A program made the position numbers and the translations under genes. Below the pieces are notes generated by a model. It was not told the origin of the DNA, ran no database searches, and worked only from the letters and a program-made list of their open reading frames with translations. From Jimgerdemannia flammicorona (lineage: Eukaryota; Mucoromycota; Endogonomycetes; Endogonales; Endogonaceae), in the NCBI GenBank assembly GCA_003990745.1, contig RBNI01000002.1:17246-81245 (forward strand): DNA of 64,000 nt. Direction: 5' to 3'. Position 1 is the first letter of the stretch. Each line of letters opens with the position of its first letter. Positions 32,701 to 44,478 of the stretch are shown piece after piece.

Positions 32701-35245
32701 CTCTGCAATCAAGAAATAGCCCAGATCCAAGAAGTTGAAAGACCTCTAGTCATTTCTAGAACTAGTAAACTATTATCAGCAATTTGTTACAAACTTTGCT
32801 AAGATCACTACTGCTCTTATCTAAGTAACTAAGTATGATAAAAAGAAAGAACAGCTCCAGACCACAAAGTAAGAAAAAGACTTCAACAATCTTATAGATT
32901 GAAGACTTAAATAAGATATAGTCTTTTAAGTACTAAAAGATATCTTAATAACTACTCCTGTACTTCAAGTAGTAAATTCTGCCCTACTATATGAAGTTAC
33001 CACTAATGTCTCTGATCTAGCTCTTGAAGTAGTACTTATATAAGAAGAACATCCTGTGGTCTATTATTTTTATAAGTTCAATAAAGCTAAAATCAACTAT
33101 ATAATTCATGAGAAGAAAATATTAGCCATTGTAGATACTTTAATCAAATGGCAATCTTATCTTGAAGAAGTATACTTTACTATATTAATAGACTATAAAT
33201 AATTAATCAACATCAAGACTCAGGCTACTCTTTCTCAAAAGTAAGCTAGATAGATAAAAGTTCTTACTAATTTTGACTATAAAATCTAGTACTGTTCTGG
33301 TAAGAAAAATATTATTGCCAATATGATTTCTAGACTACTAATTGAAGAAGTTATACAAACTCTTATCTTGATTATCAACTCTATTATAAAATAAATTGTC
33401 ACAATATATATTAATGATAAAGAAGCTCAAGTACTCTAAGAAATTCTGAGTAGTGATGATATTAACAAGTACTCTTAGTATTATCAATACTAAATAAAGA
33501 ATAATATAATACTATCTACTATAAGAACAGATTATATGTCCCTAATAATTAAGACCTCTGAAGAACTATTCTATTTAAATATTATGATATCTCTATAGCT
33601 GAATACCTAGAATTTGACAAATATTATAAAGTTATTTTCTGAAACTTCTATTGACCATATATAGCAGATCAGCTAAAGATCTATATTACTTCTTATGATA
33701 CCTATCAATATAATAAGTCCTTAACTCTAACAAAACCTGGCCTACTCTACTCTATCTTAGTACTATCTGCTAATTGGGAACAAATCTTTATAGACTTTAT
33801 TATACAATTACCCTAAATCAAGAAAGAGAAGAATACAATTATTATCTTTATAGACTATCTTAGTAAATAAGCCTACTTCATATCTACCACTACAACTGCA
33901 ACAGTATTAGAAATTACTATACTATTATTTAATAATATCTTTTACTATTATGGTCTTCCCAAGATCATTATTAGTGATCAAGATCTGAAATTCACCAGCC
34001 ATTTTTAGAAAGCTCTATATGTACACCTTAGAACAAAACTTGTACTGTCTATAGTCTTTTACTCTAAAATAGATAGCTAAACTAAAAGGATGAACTGAAC
34101 TCTAGAGCAAATACTAAGAAACTATATTTTCTATAAATAAGATGACTGGCATAAATACCTTATTATAGTTAAGTTTATGTAAATAAGTATCTCTTAGAAT
34201 AACTCTATTCTTTGCCAATACCAGATAAAATCTATATACTCCTCTGATACTTATCTGAATTACTAATGAACTCTCTACTATAGAAGCTATTAAAGAATTT
34301 CTACTCCAAATATACAACCTAAGCCAGATTGCAATTGAGAATTTATCTCGAGCTCAAGAATAACAATCACAGTATATCAACTAGTACTACTGAGAAGAAA
34401 CTTTTAATATCAGAGAAAAAGTTCTACTGGATATCTAAGAATACTGAGTTGATAACCTCAAGCACAGACTCTCTACAAAGCTAAATAACAGATTTATTAG
34501 ACTATTTGAAGTCATTGTACAAGTCTCTCCAACTTTCTACAAATTAATACTACCAGATACTATCAAGATTTATTTTGTCTTCAATGTTCAATATCTCAAG
34601 TAATATAATGAAAATGATGATGAGCTATTTCCAAATAAAACTATAAAACCACCAGTATCTGTTATCATTAATGACCAGAAAGAATATGAAGTTGAACAAA
34701 TCCTCAACAAATACAGCCACAAGAACTATTTAGAATATCTTGTCATTATTTAATCTATGATGTAATATAAAAACCCAAAACTAACCTCCAGAATACTACT
34801 AACTTAGTTCAAAAATATAATTCTTTAAATAACTAAATCTAAATACTCCAATATCTATTAGTCTTATACTATATATTACTCTTCTCAAACATTGTTAAAA
34901 GTACTCTTATAATTATCAAAAACTCAATAAGTTAAGACAAAAGAAATACTAACTCTCTAGAAAAATAGCAAAACTGAAAGCCAGTCTATTCTTCCTATAT
35001 CACTAATGGAAAACAAGTTATAGATATTTAAGAAGATTTCTTAAAGAAAATTCTTCACTAGTAAATGACATCAGAATTACTTCTGATATATGATATTAAA
35101 CATATAACTCTTTAATATATAAATCCAATATATTAGACAACTATACTATGAGTATGATACTTTTTGAGAAAAATGGATATTACTAGACTTTTGATTATTT
35201 AAATAATATAACAATACTAGACCAAATTAGAAGACCTTGATGAGA
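29785..35245 (+). pseudogene. Element A copy 3 Gag-Pol relic (dUTPase, protease, RT, RNase H, integrase, chromodomain)
   Basis: The whole order of element A is recognisable on the plus strand. The knuckle region is near 31130-31180, and the dUTPase at 31308-31660 reads SAEYDLYIAKVA then REIIDKNYIGEIMVLI and ESKEFGSSNK. RT follows (SFSLTNAPAIFQ near 32430, with the catalytic box now YINDILVFS near 32510). Then come RNase H to 33440, the integrase core at 33770-34080 (IDFIIQLP-like, ISDQDLKFTSHF-like) and a chromodomain near 34680 (EYEVEQILNKYSHKN). Gly-to-Glu/Arg and Asp-to-Asn changes are everywhere. It is a fossil. Confidence 0.85.
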
Positions 35246-35271
35246 ATGTCAAAAGCTAAAAAGAGGAGTGT

Positions 35272-36683
35272 TGTAAGCACACAATCTCTAAGCTACTGAA
35301 ATCATATATTACTCTCAGAATAAATTCAGAAACTACATACAAGATCACAAAGCTGAGTTAAACTAAAGTTACAGATCATGGAGCTGAGTCAACTTGAAGT
35401 TACAGAATACAGAATTTATAAAAACAGAATCTCACCAATTAGAACTGAAAGCATATATACCAAACATATAGATATATTAAAATGGAGAACTATAACAAAT
35501 TAAACAAACAATTATAACTCTCAAATATATATCAAACATAACTACTAAAATCTACAACTGTATCTGTAAAATATTATTATCAACTGAGTTACAGCTCTCT
35601 TACTTCTTATAAATATCTATAGCCTAGTATCTTTTTATTTTATAGAAGCCTGATAGAATACTCTGAACATATTTAGTAAGACCTACTGAATCAGACAAAT
35701 CTCAGCTACTACTAGATCAGCTGTCTTCTGAAAGATATGGTTAGTCATTACTATAATATAGATATTACTGAAATATCTCAATACTAGAAACTTATCATCT
35801 ATAAATACTGAGAACTCTTCTATGAATATAGTACCTTTATTTCTCACCTCTGAGTTACTACTACTGAAATAGTTGCTATCCTATCCTATGATCAAATTGA
35901 CAATATAATATAAAAACTCAACTATAAGTATATTGAGTATATTCAAACTACAGACAGACCCTTCTTGTATCCTAATGACTATATTCTATAAATACTCCAA
36001 GTTGAATATGCTATGAAGGGTATCTATGATATAATCCAGTTTGATAATAATGAAGCAGAAGATAATGATCCCTCTGATACTAATATGATCTTTAGCTAAG
36101 GATTTCTGCCAACTCTAATCATCCTACCAATCTTACTGATGAACTTATAATAGTTCATAACTATCTATAAGATCTATTGAGATAATAACTACTGGTATAA
36201 GTACCAACTAGTATTCATGCTCAATTACTTCAACTATAATGAAGAAACTAGAGAACATAACCTATATCTCCAGATAACTCTCAAGATTGAACCAATATCT
36301 CTATCTCCCAAATATGAGTAAAATGAACTATAGCTACCAGTATATATAACCCTATAATATATAGTACTATAATCTATCAAAGGTATACTGAGAGTAAATC
36401 TGATAAAAGTAAAGACAATGTATCTCTTCTCTGCCTACAGATACTCTATCCAATATATGAGACAGATGATACTATTCTGTAGAATAGTAATATAGTTCCA
36501 ACCTACTACTCTATGAATGAACAGAGAAACATAATCTAAGAACTACTCTTCCTAGATATCTACTTTATCAGAGTTGATATCATTAATAATGACCTTATTG
36601 AAGAATATCCAGATAGTATCTAAATCTATAGATAGCTTAGCAGTCATTAGTATAGTTAGATTAGCCTTATACTATATAACTAT
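35272..36683 (+). repeat. Element A copy 3, 3' LTR first part
   Basis: It matches the reverse complement of 6240-7651. The U3 ORF of element A can still be traced (for example YFNYNEETREHNLYLQITLK near 36225) with many stops. It ends at CTAT (36680-36683), the target of the solo B LTR. Confidence 0.85.
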
Positions 36684-38215
36684 TGTAACGGTGACCCCAG
36701 AATGATAACATCAGCACAGGAGATAGCATTTCCTTGCAAGCCACCAGATCGGAGCACAAGAAGATTATATGGCATACAAGATGAGCAATAATGACTAACT
36801 ATGAGTCATTATGACCACAGTACAAGTATCCTGAAGAATATAAAAGAAGGATTAAGGAACTGCAGTAGCAGTAACCAACAAGAACCACCAATCCCAAAAT
36901 AGCTCAAAGACTTATCACAAACAAAATGCCTGCCACCTGCCAAACCTCAAGGTCAAGAAACCACCAAGGTATCTCGGTTGAAGAAAGGATGTTCCAAGAC
37001 ATCAGAAGAGCCATGGGGACCCACTCAAGAAGGACTCCTAGTGTCTACCTGGGTACTATAGACCCTTATCACTTTATTCTCTACCACTGTGAAATGGAAA
37101 CAAGAATCACTATTGCTACCAAATGTCTCCAAATGTGGCAGAAGTATGAAATAAGAAACCTCCTCTGCTGGGAGTTCCTACAGGCCAGCATCCAGGAGCT
37201 ACAAGATGCCACTCCCATAGATATACATGAAACAAGGACAGCTAAGAAGATCCATCAGATCTTCAGGCATATACCATGGTCAATCCCTAACTTGGAGTAT
37301 GTTAGAGTCTCAGATTTCAGAGATCTGTCATCCTACCATATCAATGCACTAGAAGCCAGAGTGGCTACAGAAGCCCAGTCCACTATCACCCTCAACAATG
37401 AAGAAGTAGAAGACTTCTAGCACCCCATCCTTCAGGACAACCCAGACCAATTCCTGCAAGGATTGATCTCAGTATTCCAAGGCCCAAGCATCCAAGTTAG
37501 ATCTCCCCAAGACCCCACATTTATCCTCTATTTTGTAGAAGAGAATCTCATAGACTGGAGAGCTCCAGACCTTATTCCCGATTTCTCTGCCACAGCCAAA
37601 CATAATGATGTCATCAGTGATGACATCATCCCGCATGACATACACAAAATGTATGACCTGTATGATGAATTCACTGATCTCATCTCCTTCAGTGATAATG
37701 ATGATGAAGCCCCCATGATCCTGAACTTTCTGCTCTAAGTTCTTTGTTACACTAGATAATGCCAGCACTGGTATTCTCATATAACACTGGATAATGCTAG
37801 CATTGGTATTCTGAGGTGATATGAAATTATTCCAACACTGGCATTTTGATATAACACTAGATAATGTCAGCATCCTGAACTTGTACAACCATCAGTACCG
37901 ACCCTGAAACTTAGTAGTTTTAGTTATTAGAATTTATATTTAGCTTTATATCTTAGCAACTATTGAATTATATTTTGTATAAATACCCCTCTTATTTCCT
38001 CTAAAATAAAGTCAGTTCTAGTTTCACTTATATACACTTCCTTACAAGCAATCTAAGAGATAACAAGACAGTTAAAGATAAGAAGTTTGAGGACTATAAG
38101 ACCTTGGAAAGGCACTCCAATAAGAACTTGCTTATAACAAACTTGAGTTAGTCTAAGAGATATACCTTGAAGAGAATCTGGCATATTTGAAGGACTCAGC
38201 AACCACTATGTGACA
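36684..38215 (+). repeat. Solo LTR of element B
   Basis: 1,532 bp with clean termini TGTAACGG..ATGTGACA and a 4-bp duplication CTAT on both sides (36680-36683 and 38216-38219). There is no B internal sequence, so the element was lost by LTR-LTR recombination. It is less mutated than the A copy it interrupts and carries the best-preserved U3 ORF of B. Confidence 0.92.
36926..37738 (+). pseudogene. U3-embedded ORF of element B (solo LTR copy, best preserved)
   Basis: A single frame of 270 codons from the ATG at 36926 to the TAA at 37736-37738 is broken by only one TAG (37418-37420, context EEVEDF.HPILQD, where the other copies suggest Trp). Segments include SVEERMFQDIRRAMGTHSRR, IDPYHFILYHCEMETRITIA, AKKIHQIFRHIPWSIPNLEY and VEENLIDWRAPDLIPDFSA, with an acidic tail NDVISDDIIPHDIHKM. 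In the 5' LTR of element B the frame opens earlier (24370). Here a small indel near 36880 cuts off that N-terminal part. No transmembrane helix or known motif was seen. Confidence 0.6.
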
Positions 38216-38219
38216 CTAT

Positions 38220-38846
38220 ATACTGACTCAGCAGTCAGATGATCTCATGATATGTCAGTTCACACTTATATTATGTATATAACTATATTCTAATTTATCA
38301 AAGTACTAAGTATTATATTTATATTTAGTATAGTCCAGATAGCCTCCTATTAGTATAAATATCCACTCTTCCAGATCTCAGAAATATAGACTTGAACAGA
38401 CAAATAGAACTCCTGAATACTTCTCCATACAAATATTCCTTTATAAACTACTTCTAGTATAGTAATATTATGAATAGTAAATAAACCTATTTAATAACCC
38501 ACAAACTACTCTTAAGTAAATCTATACTCTATTAGATCCTAATTCTAACTAGATTTTAAAATTTTCTAATTAGATATTGTCTGTAACAATACTCTGATTC
38601 AACTAAGCTAGTCTTAGTTTCTTAAACTTCCTGAAATATGGAAAATCCTGAATATCCAGAATAAGTCTAAAAAGAGATTTGGTTGAGATATCAGCTTAAT
38701 CTTAAAATCAATAAGTATAAAGGATATACTCCATATAAAATTAATCTTAACCTTAAAGAAAATAATCTTTCAAAATATTCAAAACTTCCAAAAAAAAACT
38801 CTTCCAGAACTATGTAATAGTACTTTAATAAAGTAACTCTCTTATA
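38220..38846 (+). repeat. Element A copy 3, 3' LTR second part
   Basis: It continues the LTR after the solo B LTR (ACTGACTCAGCAGTCAGATGATC matches the reverse complement near 6205-6225) and ends at 38846. Confidence 0.85.
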
Positions 38847-38851
38847 TCCCT

Positions 38852-39110
38852 TCTTCTTTTTACTCTTTTACAACTAATCTTCCAATCTAGTTATCAGATA
38901 CTCTGCCTTGATCTTGTCTGCAAAACTCATTCTCCCAGACCCCTGTCTGCTAGACCCATCTCTTCTACCTCCTTGTCTATTAGAGAGAGTACTCAACAGA
39001 CTTCTCCCTAAGCCATAACTCCTTCTCATATACTGCTAGTCATTACCTTTTCTCCAAAAATAATACTGAAAGTATTGTTAGAAGTTTGTATAATCTAAAT
39101 TATATCAGAG
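38852..39110 (-). mobile_element. LINE, copy 3: 5' end fragment
   Basis: It matches the first 250 bp or so (minus strand) of the LINE at 52740-53002 and 2000-2299, including CTCCAAAAATAAT and the end motif ATCAGAGAAAGG. It is truncated where the A LTR ends. Confidence 0.75.
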
Positions 39111-39199
39111 AAAGGTACTTATACTAGGAGTATCTCTATTATAATACTTACTCCTTTAACTGAGATAAATTTAAAGATATTACTTATCTCAAGCTAGTA

Positions 39200-40720
39200 T
39201 AAAAAGTAATTAGATAATAATTAACTTTTATTTCTCTTCTTTATTTTCTCAATAACTAGTAAATAAGTATTAATAATATAACAATTATAAAAACTACTCC
39301 TAATTTAATTTAAAGAGTTCAATTAGTATTTAGTACCTCTATTTTATTAGTTTCCAATCTAGTTAATTCTTCTCTTTTAGTTTGTAGTTTTTGTTCTTGT
39401 TCTCTTATTCTAGAGTTCAATTAGTAATCTTTTCTAATTCTTTAATTTTCAGTCATACTTCAGCAATTTTCTCTCTTTTTTTCTTCTACTTCTCTGAAAT
39501 GAGTGAATGGATATATATATATATCTTCTTTTTTGTACTTTAGATAGTCTTTATCTCTTTTTTATTTAGCATAATAAGTTTCAGGATCTCTGATTTTTTT
39601 TTATAACTTATTTATCTTCTATTGTGCTTTAAAATTGACTTTCTTTGATTAGTCTAAATTACCTTTATTATTTTTGCAACTTGAATCTAGGAAAAAGTAA
39701 TATCAAAAATTTAGAAGCAGAATAAGTTTGGCTATAACTTAAAGGAATTTCTACTTTTTTTTCTTTATATTTATATAGTCTTTTTATTAAGTTCACATTT
39801 GATAGTAAAACTAGTAGTGAATAAAGCAGATTCTATTTTTTATATAAGTTTTGACAGACTTCTTCAATTTAGTCTTAAGTTTCTTAGTCAATAGTATTTA
39901 TATTATTAGGTAAGTAATTTTTAGTAGAGATAGTTATATTTTCTATTTCAATATATAATTTGATAACAATTTTACTCCTTTCTATAATAATAATAATATT
40001 ATTTATTACTTTAAAAAATTTGTTTACTTCCTCAACTACTTTTGGAAGAAAACTCTTATCTAATATATTTTTTATTCCTATACTTCCATAGTCTTTTTTA
40101 TATTTAGAAACTATTTATATATAAAAATAATATGAATTTTGAGTGCTAATTAGTTCTATTGATATACTAATTCTATAGTCTTTTGGATTATAAGCTTTAT
40201 TAACCTTTTTAATAATATTCTTAAATATAGATAAAATGTCTGATTATTCTTATCTAGTTATTTCTTTGAAAGTATTAGCATGATGTTTGATATATAATAC
40301 TATATGATCTTTAGTATTTGCTCTCAAAACTGCTCTAATATTTATACTATCTCCTAAATCAGAGACTTGACTTTTAAGTATTTCTTTTTTTTGCTAATTC
40401 TATTTTATCATATATATAACAAACTATTTTACTTCCTTTTACACTTTTTAGACAAATATAACTAGGAGTATTGTCTTCTTTTCAAGTAAAGTACTGGTTT
40501 TGTTTACCTCTTTCAATTGTTTTGTAACAATTATAGTATTGTAAATATTTATACTCTCAACTATCTTCATAAGTAATATCTCAATCAAGTATAATCTTAT
40601 ATTAAAGATATCAAATAGTTATTCTATCTCATCTACTACTTTCTTTAGTTCTAAACAGTCTTATCTAAAAAGATCAATCAAAATTTTCTTTTTTCTTAGA
40701 CTTCATGAAAGATTTTTATT
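39200..40720 (-). pseudogene. Decayed protein-coding gene, unrecognised
   Basis: Despite very low GC, the minus strand keeps protein-like segments in an almost constant order: EYKYLQYYNCYKTIERGKQN (about 40570), PSYICLKSVKGSKIVCYIYD (about 40465), SDLGDSINIRAVLRANTKDH (about 40360), NIIKKVNKAYNPKDYRISIS (about 40225) and SFLPKVVEEVNKFFKVINN (about 40050). A Lys/Glu-rich, coiled-coil-like stretch follows towards 39350. Stops are mainly TGA, TAG and TAA at positions compatible with Trp, Arg or Gln. The protein was probably at least 450 residues. I do not recognise the family. It could be a transposon protein or a captured host gene. Confidence 0.4.
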
Positions 40721-40914
40721 TTAATCTTTATTGATATTGTTATCTAATTTTTATTGCATGAAGGTTTCTGTACATCCTCAACAACAAAACTTAAAAATCT
40801 CTCTTTCTTCATCTTATCAGTTAACTGTTAAATCTTCTTTAGTGTTTGTACAATTAAAATATTCTTTTTTTATTATGTTATTACTTATAAGTAAGATTTT
40901 AAGCCAAAAAAAAA

Positions 40915-41801
40915 AAGTTTCCCCAAACAAGGATCAAAGCATCAGATTGGGCATTGTTTACTCCATGCCACCCGCTCTATCCAATTCATGCAGATCAAAA
41001 GGTTAATTGACTGAATATAGATTTGAGAAAGCCTTGTGAAAGCAATCTCAATTAAAAGATGAGACAATTCTCAGTGAACTACATGCTGCCCCATATCTAA
41101 GTGCTCTGCAAACAGGAACAAATGTGTATATTGGACGCTGGATATTTGAACCAGGATCATATTCGCAAACTGCTTTATGATGAGAGTTTCCCTCTAGCTA
41201 TTTGCAAATACACTGGTACTCTACTCCAATCATCGGCCAGCATCTCTCTTCCAAAATCTACTCTATGTACATATCTGAAAGACCACGTTTTGATATCCCG
41301 ATCCCTTTTTAGGCGTTTGTTCCGCATTATGAGCTACATAGGTTCAAGCAGAAATACAGAACAAGTGGATAGAGAAAAGGAAGCTCCAAGTGTATGTTCG
41401 GAATATGAGAATGTATGAGATCAATGGTGCATCAGAACGAGCAATTAAGCAAAGTGTAATGTACAATTCCCTTGCCAAGAAGGCAAAGATGATGCTGAAT
41501 GAAACAAAGTAAACAGACGAGGGCTGTTGAGCATCTGCCAAAAGCAGTTGATCCACAGATATCGTCTGGAATGTCTGATGACGGTGGGTCAATCTAGAAG
41601 AAAACGGGAAAATAACCCGATGGATGGTCGAAGCATCACCGAAACCAGCGGAAAAAAAGAAATCGAAGGGTAGATAAGGAAAATAGAATAAGAGGGGGAG
41701 AAACAAAACAAAAACAAAAATAAGCAAATAAACACGAACAAATGCATGGTACGTCGAAATTGTTGCATTTACATTGACGATGTCCACACACCGCCAACAT
41801 T
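40915..41801. other. Transition from AT-rich block to gene island; SSL1 downstream region
   Basis: Base composition and CpG content rise from about 40915, directly after a poly-A run (40908-40917). A 105-codon plus-strand frame at 41101-41418 has no recognisable feature. 41640-41800 is the likely 3' UTR of SSL1 on the minus strand. No further gene is supported. Confidence 0.5.
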
Positions 41802-43856
41802 TCAGCTCGGAATAGATCCTGCTGGTCGTCCATCATCATCAATAGCCTTTCCCTTTCCTTTGCCAGCCGCCTCGTTCGCAGAAGGCGCAGGTGACAGCCT
41901 TCGCTTTTTTGAAATCGGCGGAAGCAGCACCCTCTTTCCGTTGGGAGGCAAGCCTAATCCCGGAGTGCCCGACTCCGTGCCTACCGTACCGTTAGGAAAC
42001 CCGTTGACTCCCGCACTGGCACCATTGCTCTTTCCTGCTTCCGCTTTCGCACTATCGGCCTTCGTGCCTCCGGCCCCGGCTTTGAACGGCGGCAAAGTCG
42101 CCCTCTGATCCCTCCGATCGCCCGTGCCCCAGCACCCCGGACAGTTATGTAAGACCTCATGCACGAACAGATCGCAGTCGACACAAAAGTGGTGCGAGCA
42201 GCGGGGGCACGCGTAGCGACCGCTGGCGTTGTCAAGGTTAGAGAGCGTGGGAACATTGGAGGAGCCTACGGTGGGTGGGGGTGGATCGAAAGGGTTTTGG
42301 CAGGAGAAGCACTGTGTGCTCTTCGCACTGAATGTTTAATTCGTTTATGAAAACCAGGTAAGAATTCATGGCAAATAAGATGTAAACGCATTCCGAAAAT
42401 TAAATATTAATCAGGAGAAAGAGGGAGAATTAAACTGGGAAATAACTCACCTGCTCCATGGCACCTCTATGAAATTATCCACCGGAAACAAGTGGTGATA
42501 TGATCTTGCGAGATGCGGCGATGACACCAGCGTCAGGCCGCACACATCACAATCGGCAGGCAACTCGCAAACCTTGGAACCGCATCGGGGGCAGATATAC
42601 CCACCCAATGTAGGTTTTGAGTGGCTAAACGACAAATTAACGTGTGAATATGAATTACTAAAAAATAAGCGAAGTCCAATAGGGGCCCACACGCGCAAAC
42701 ACATCAGGCTTACCACACACAATAGCTCGCCTGCGCCTCCACCGTACGTGTCGGGAAGCCCATCATGACGAGGTTCGAAGTGTTTTTACTGGTGGTGACG
42801 GCCGGTGGAGGAATAACTTCAAACAGAAGGTCACGGTAGTGTGCTTCGTTCAGGATGATGCCATATGTACCTGGTAAGATGAGGACGAAAGAAAATTTAA
42901 ATATAATAATAATGTAAAACACATTCAACAAAATTGCTTCTGTAATGGCCATTAAACTGTTAATATCTTCACCTTTGGTCTCGCGACAAAGTATCTTGCA
43001 TATCTGAACCTCGGCCGCCAAACCCACAACGCTGACCCTCACAATATCCCTCTTGAGATGTTCGATCGTCTCGTAAATGTTTCCTGGGTCGCACGTCGTC
43101 AAGGCGCCAAAGATGATGACGACCTCCCTGCTCCCATGACTCGGCACATGTGTAAGGCTCGTCCTTGCTACTTCCAACGCGTTCTGCAGACTGGGCTCCC
43201 CGCTCGTCTCCTGGTTCTTCTTGTTCTTGAGTGCGCGCACGTGGTCCATTTGGTTTCCGGAAAGTTCGGTGAGCTTCTCAGCGAGACCGTCACGCATGAG
43301 GATGATACCTAACTGTGATATGGGGTTCTGATCGAAGTATTCGAGAACGAACTGTTCGGCGTAGAGTAGGGTCAACTCAAGGCGGGACGGACGGAGATCT
43401 TTTTCGTTCATAGCTTCCGAAAGATCGATAACGAGGAAGAGATGGCGGATAATGCCGCGTTGGATGGTGGCCGTGTCACGAAGAAGTCTATGCAAAGTCA
43501 CGAAAGGAGGATGAAATGGCGGTACCGGAGTGAGTCGATGTTGCGGGGTCTTTATGCGCGCTCTCAATGAGCCAACGTCTCCAGATCAAAGGTATGTCTG
43601 TAAGTTTTACTGTACATGGAAAATTTCACGGGAATATATACCTTTTCCTCTTCGCTTGCTGCTGCAATTGGGCGACAACACTGCTCAATCTCCCCTCGGA
43701 ATCCTCCTGCAAGACATCCCAACTACGCTTGTACTCCTCCTCCCAGGCATAGCCCTGCTGCGGAGGGTCCTCTGCGCCATGGACATCGACCTGCATGTCG
43801 AGAGAATCATCGATGTCGATGTATTCTTCGGGAGGTTTTCGCGAGGAGGAGGTCAT
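41802..43856 (-). CDS. SSL1: TFIIH core subunit SSL1 (p44 homologue)
   Basis: Five exons on the minus strand (43856-43642, 43487-42973, 42870-42714, 42624-42451, 42327-41802) join with consistent GT-AG introns into 528 codons. SSL1/p44 is part of the TFIIH core, needed for transcription initiation and nucleotide excision repair, and activates the XPD/Rad3 helicase. The N-terminus has [18 protein letters not shown]. Residues about 83-250 are a von Willebrand A fold ([28 protein letters not shown]-type segment; [17 protein letters not shown]). Residues about 296-345 form a C4 zinc finger ([17 protein letters not shown]) with [11 protein letters not shown]. Residues about 358-425 are the RING-like C-terminal domain (CFSCQNPF, then [19 protein letters not shown]). 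A low-complexity tail with KKRRLSP, a possible nuclear signal, extends the protein beyond the yeast length of about 460. The start at 43856 is the first in-frame ATG. The gene has normal CpG and looks intact. Confidence 0.95.
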
Positions 43857-43916
43857 GGTGTGGTCGAGACAAGAGTCAAATTTGTTTACCTCAAATTCAA
43901 GCTTGAGGGCAGTGCG

Positions 43917-43924
43917 TGACGTCA
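43917..43924. promoter_or_regulatory. CRE/ATF-type palindrome upstream of SSL1
   Basis: TGACGTCA lies 60 bp upstream of the SSL1 start codon. bZIP proteins of the ATF/CREB type bind this palindrome. One chance match is possible, but the position fits a proximal promoter element. Confidence 0.45.
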
Positions 43925-43929
43925 CACAT

Positions 43930-44478
43930 CAATAAAGGTATTATTTAAACGTTTCAACCCTCGCCCCCTGGTTGGCTACCGCCGCAATCAACGTGTGAAG
44001 CTCGAGCCAGACGGGGCTACGGTCCAGGCAGGGTGTCCACGTCCTGGAATACGTCAAACTTTTCGGGTTGGGGAAGAGGTTCGAGTTCATGTGCGCACCG
44101 CAGAAATTGTTGATGCCATCAGTGGAAGCCGTATCCTGATCTCCTCAAAGACCCTATGCTGAACTTCGGGATATCTCAACCGCAAATATCAACACCACAT
44201 TCGAAGATTCATATCACAATACACGTAGCTGAGCAACACAGGTTATATATTGCACATTTTTAACCTACGTGATCGTCCGCCTCGTGACTCCTGCATTGTT
44301 GCGCATGGTACAGGACATTAAGAGGTAAAAGAGAGCTCGGGGTACTAACGCCGATACTTTCGTGACAGACAAACGCACCACCCATATGATTGACGAGATC
44401 TATTAGCTGCCCGCAACAAATAATGCAACTCATCTCCTAGGCTTTCCACCATCCCACTTTCCACTCAGACACCTTCCT
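43930..44478. other. Intergenic region between SSL1 and SEH1
   Basis: It holds the SSL1 promoter and the SEH1 terminator region. 43940-44161 is GC-rich and open on both strands: plus reads EEVRVHVRTAEIVDAISGSR, minus reads SPVWLELHTLIAAVANQGAR. Neither strand has a suitable start codon in frame, and I assign no gene. Confidence 0.5.

Larger units (their letters stand above)
29785..38846 (+). mobile_element. Ty3/gypsy element A, copy 3, 5'-truncated and split by a solo B LTR
   Basis: The plus strand matches the reverse complement of A from its Gag middle (29785, matching about 13560) through Pol to the 3' LTR (35272-36683, resuming 38220-38846). The purine tract AAAAAGAGGAGTGT precedes the LTR start TGTAAGCACAC at 35272. 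The LTR end is CTTATA at 38846, for CTTACA. The 5' LTR and Gag start are missing. This copy is far more AT-rich than 5602-16163, and nearly all differences look like G-to-A and C-to-T changes. Confidence 0.9.

Noticed and set aside
41101..41418. 105-codon plus-strand ORF downstream of SSL1 as a gene
   Set aside because: No recognisable domain, composition unremarkable, and no splice or neighbour support.
41746..42108. 120-codon plus-strand ORF rich in Pro and Ala
   Set aside because: It is the antisense shadow of the last SSL1 exon.
43058..43312. 84-codon plus-strand ORF and neighbours at 43530-43919
   Set aside because: Antisense shadows of SSL1 exons 1 and 2.
43857..43925. Upstream extension of SSL1 beginning at 43925
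   Set aside because: The codon at 43923-43925 is GTG, not ATG. The first in-frame ATG is 43856, and homologues align from there.
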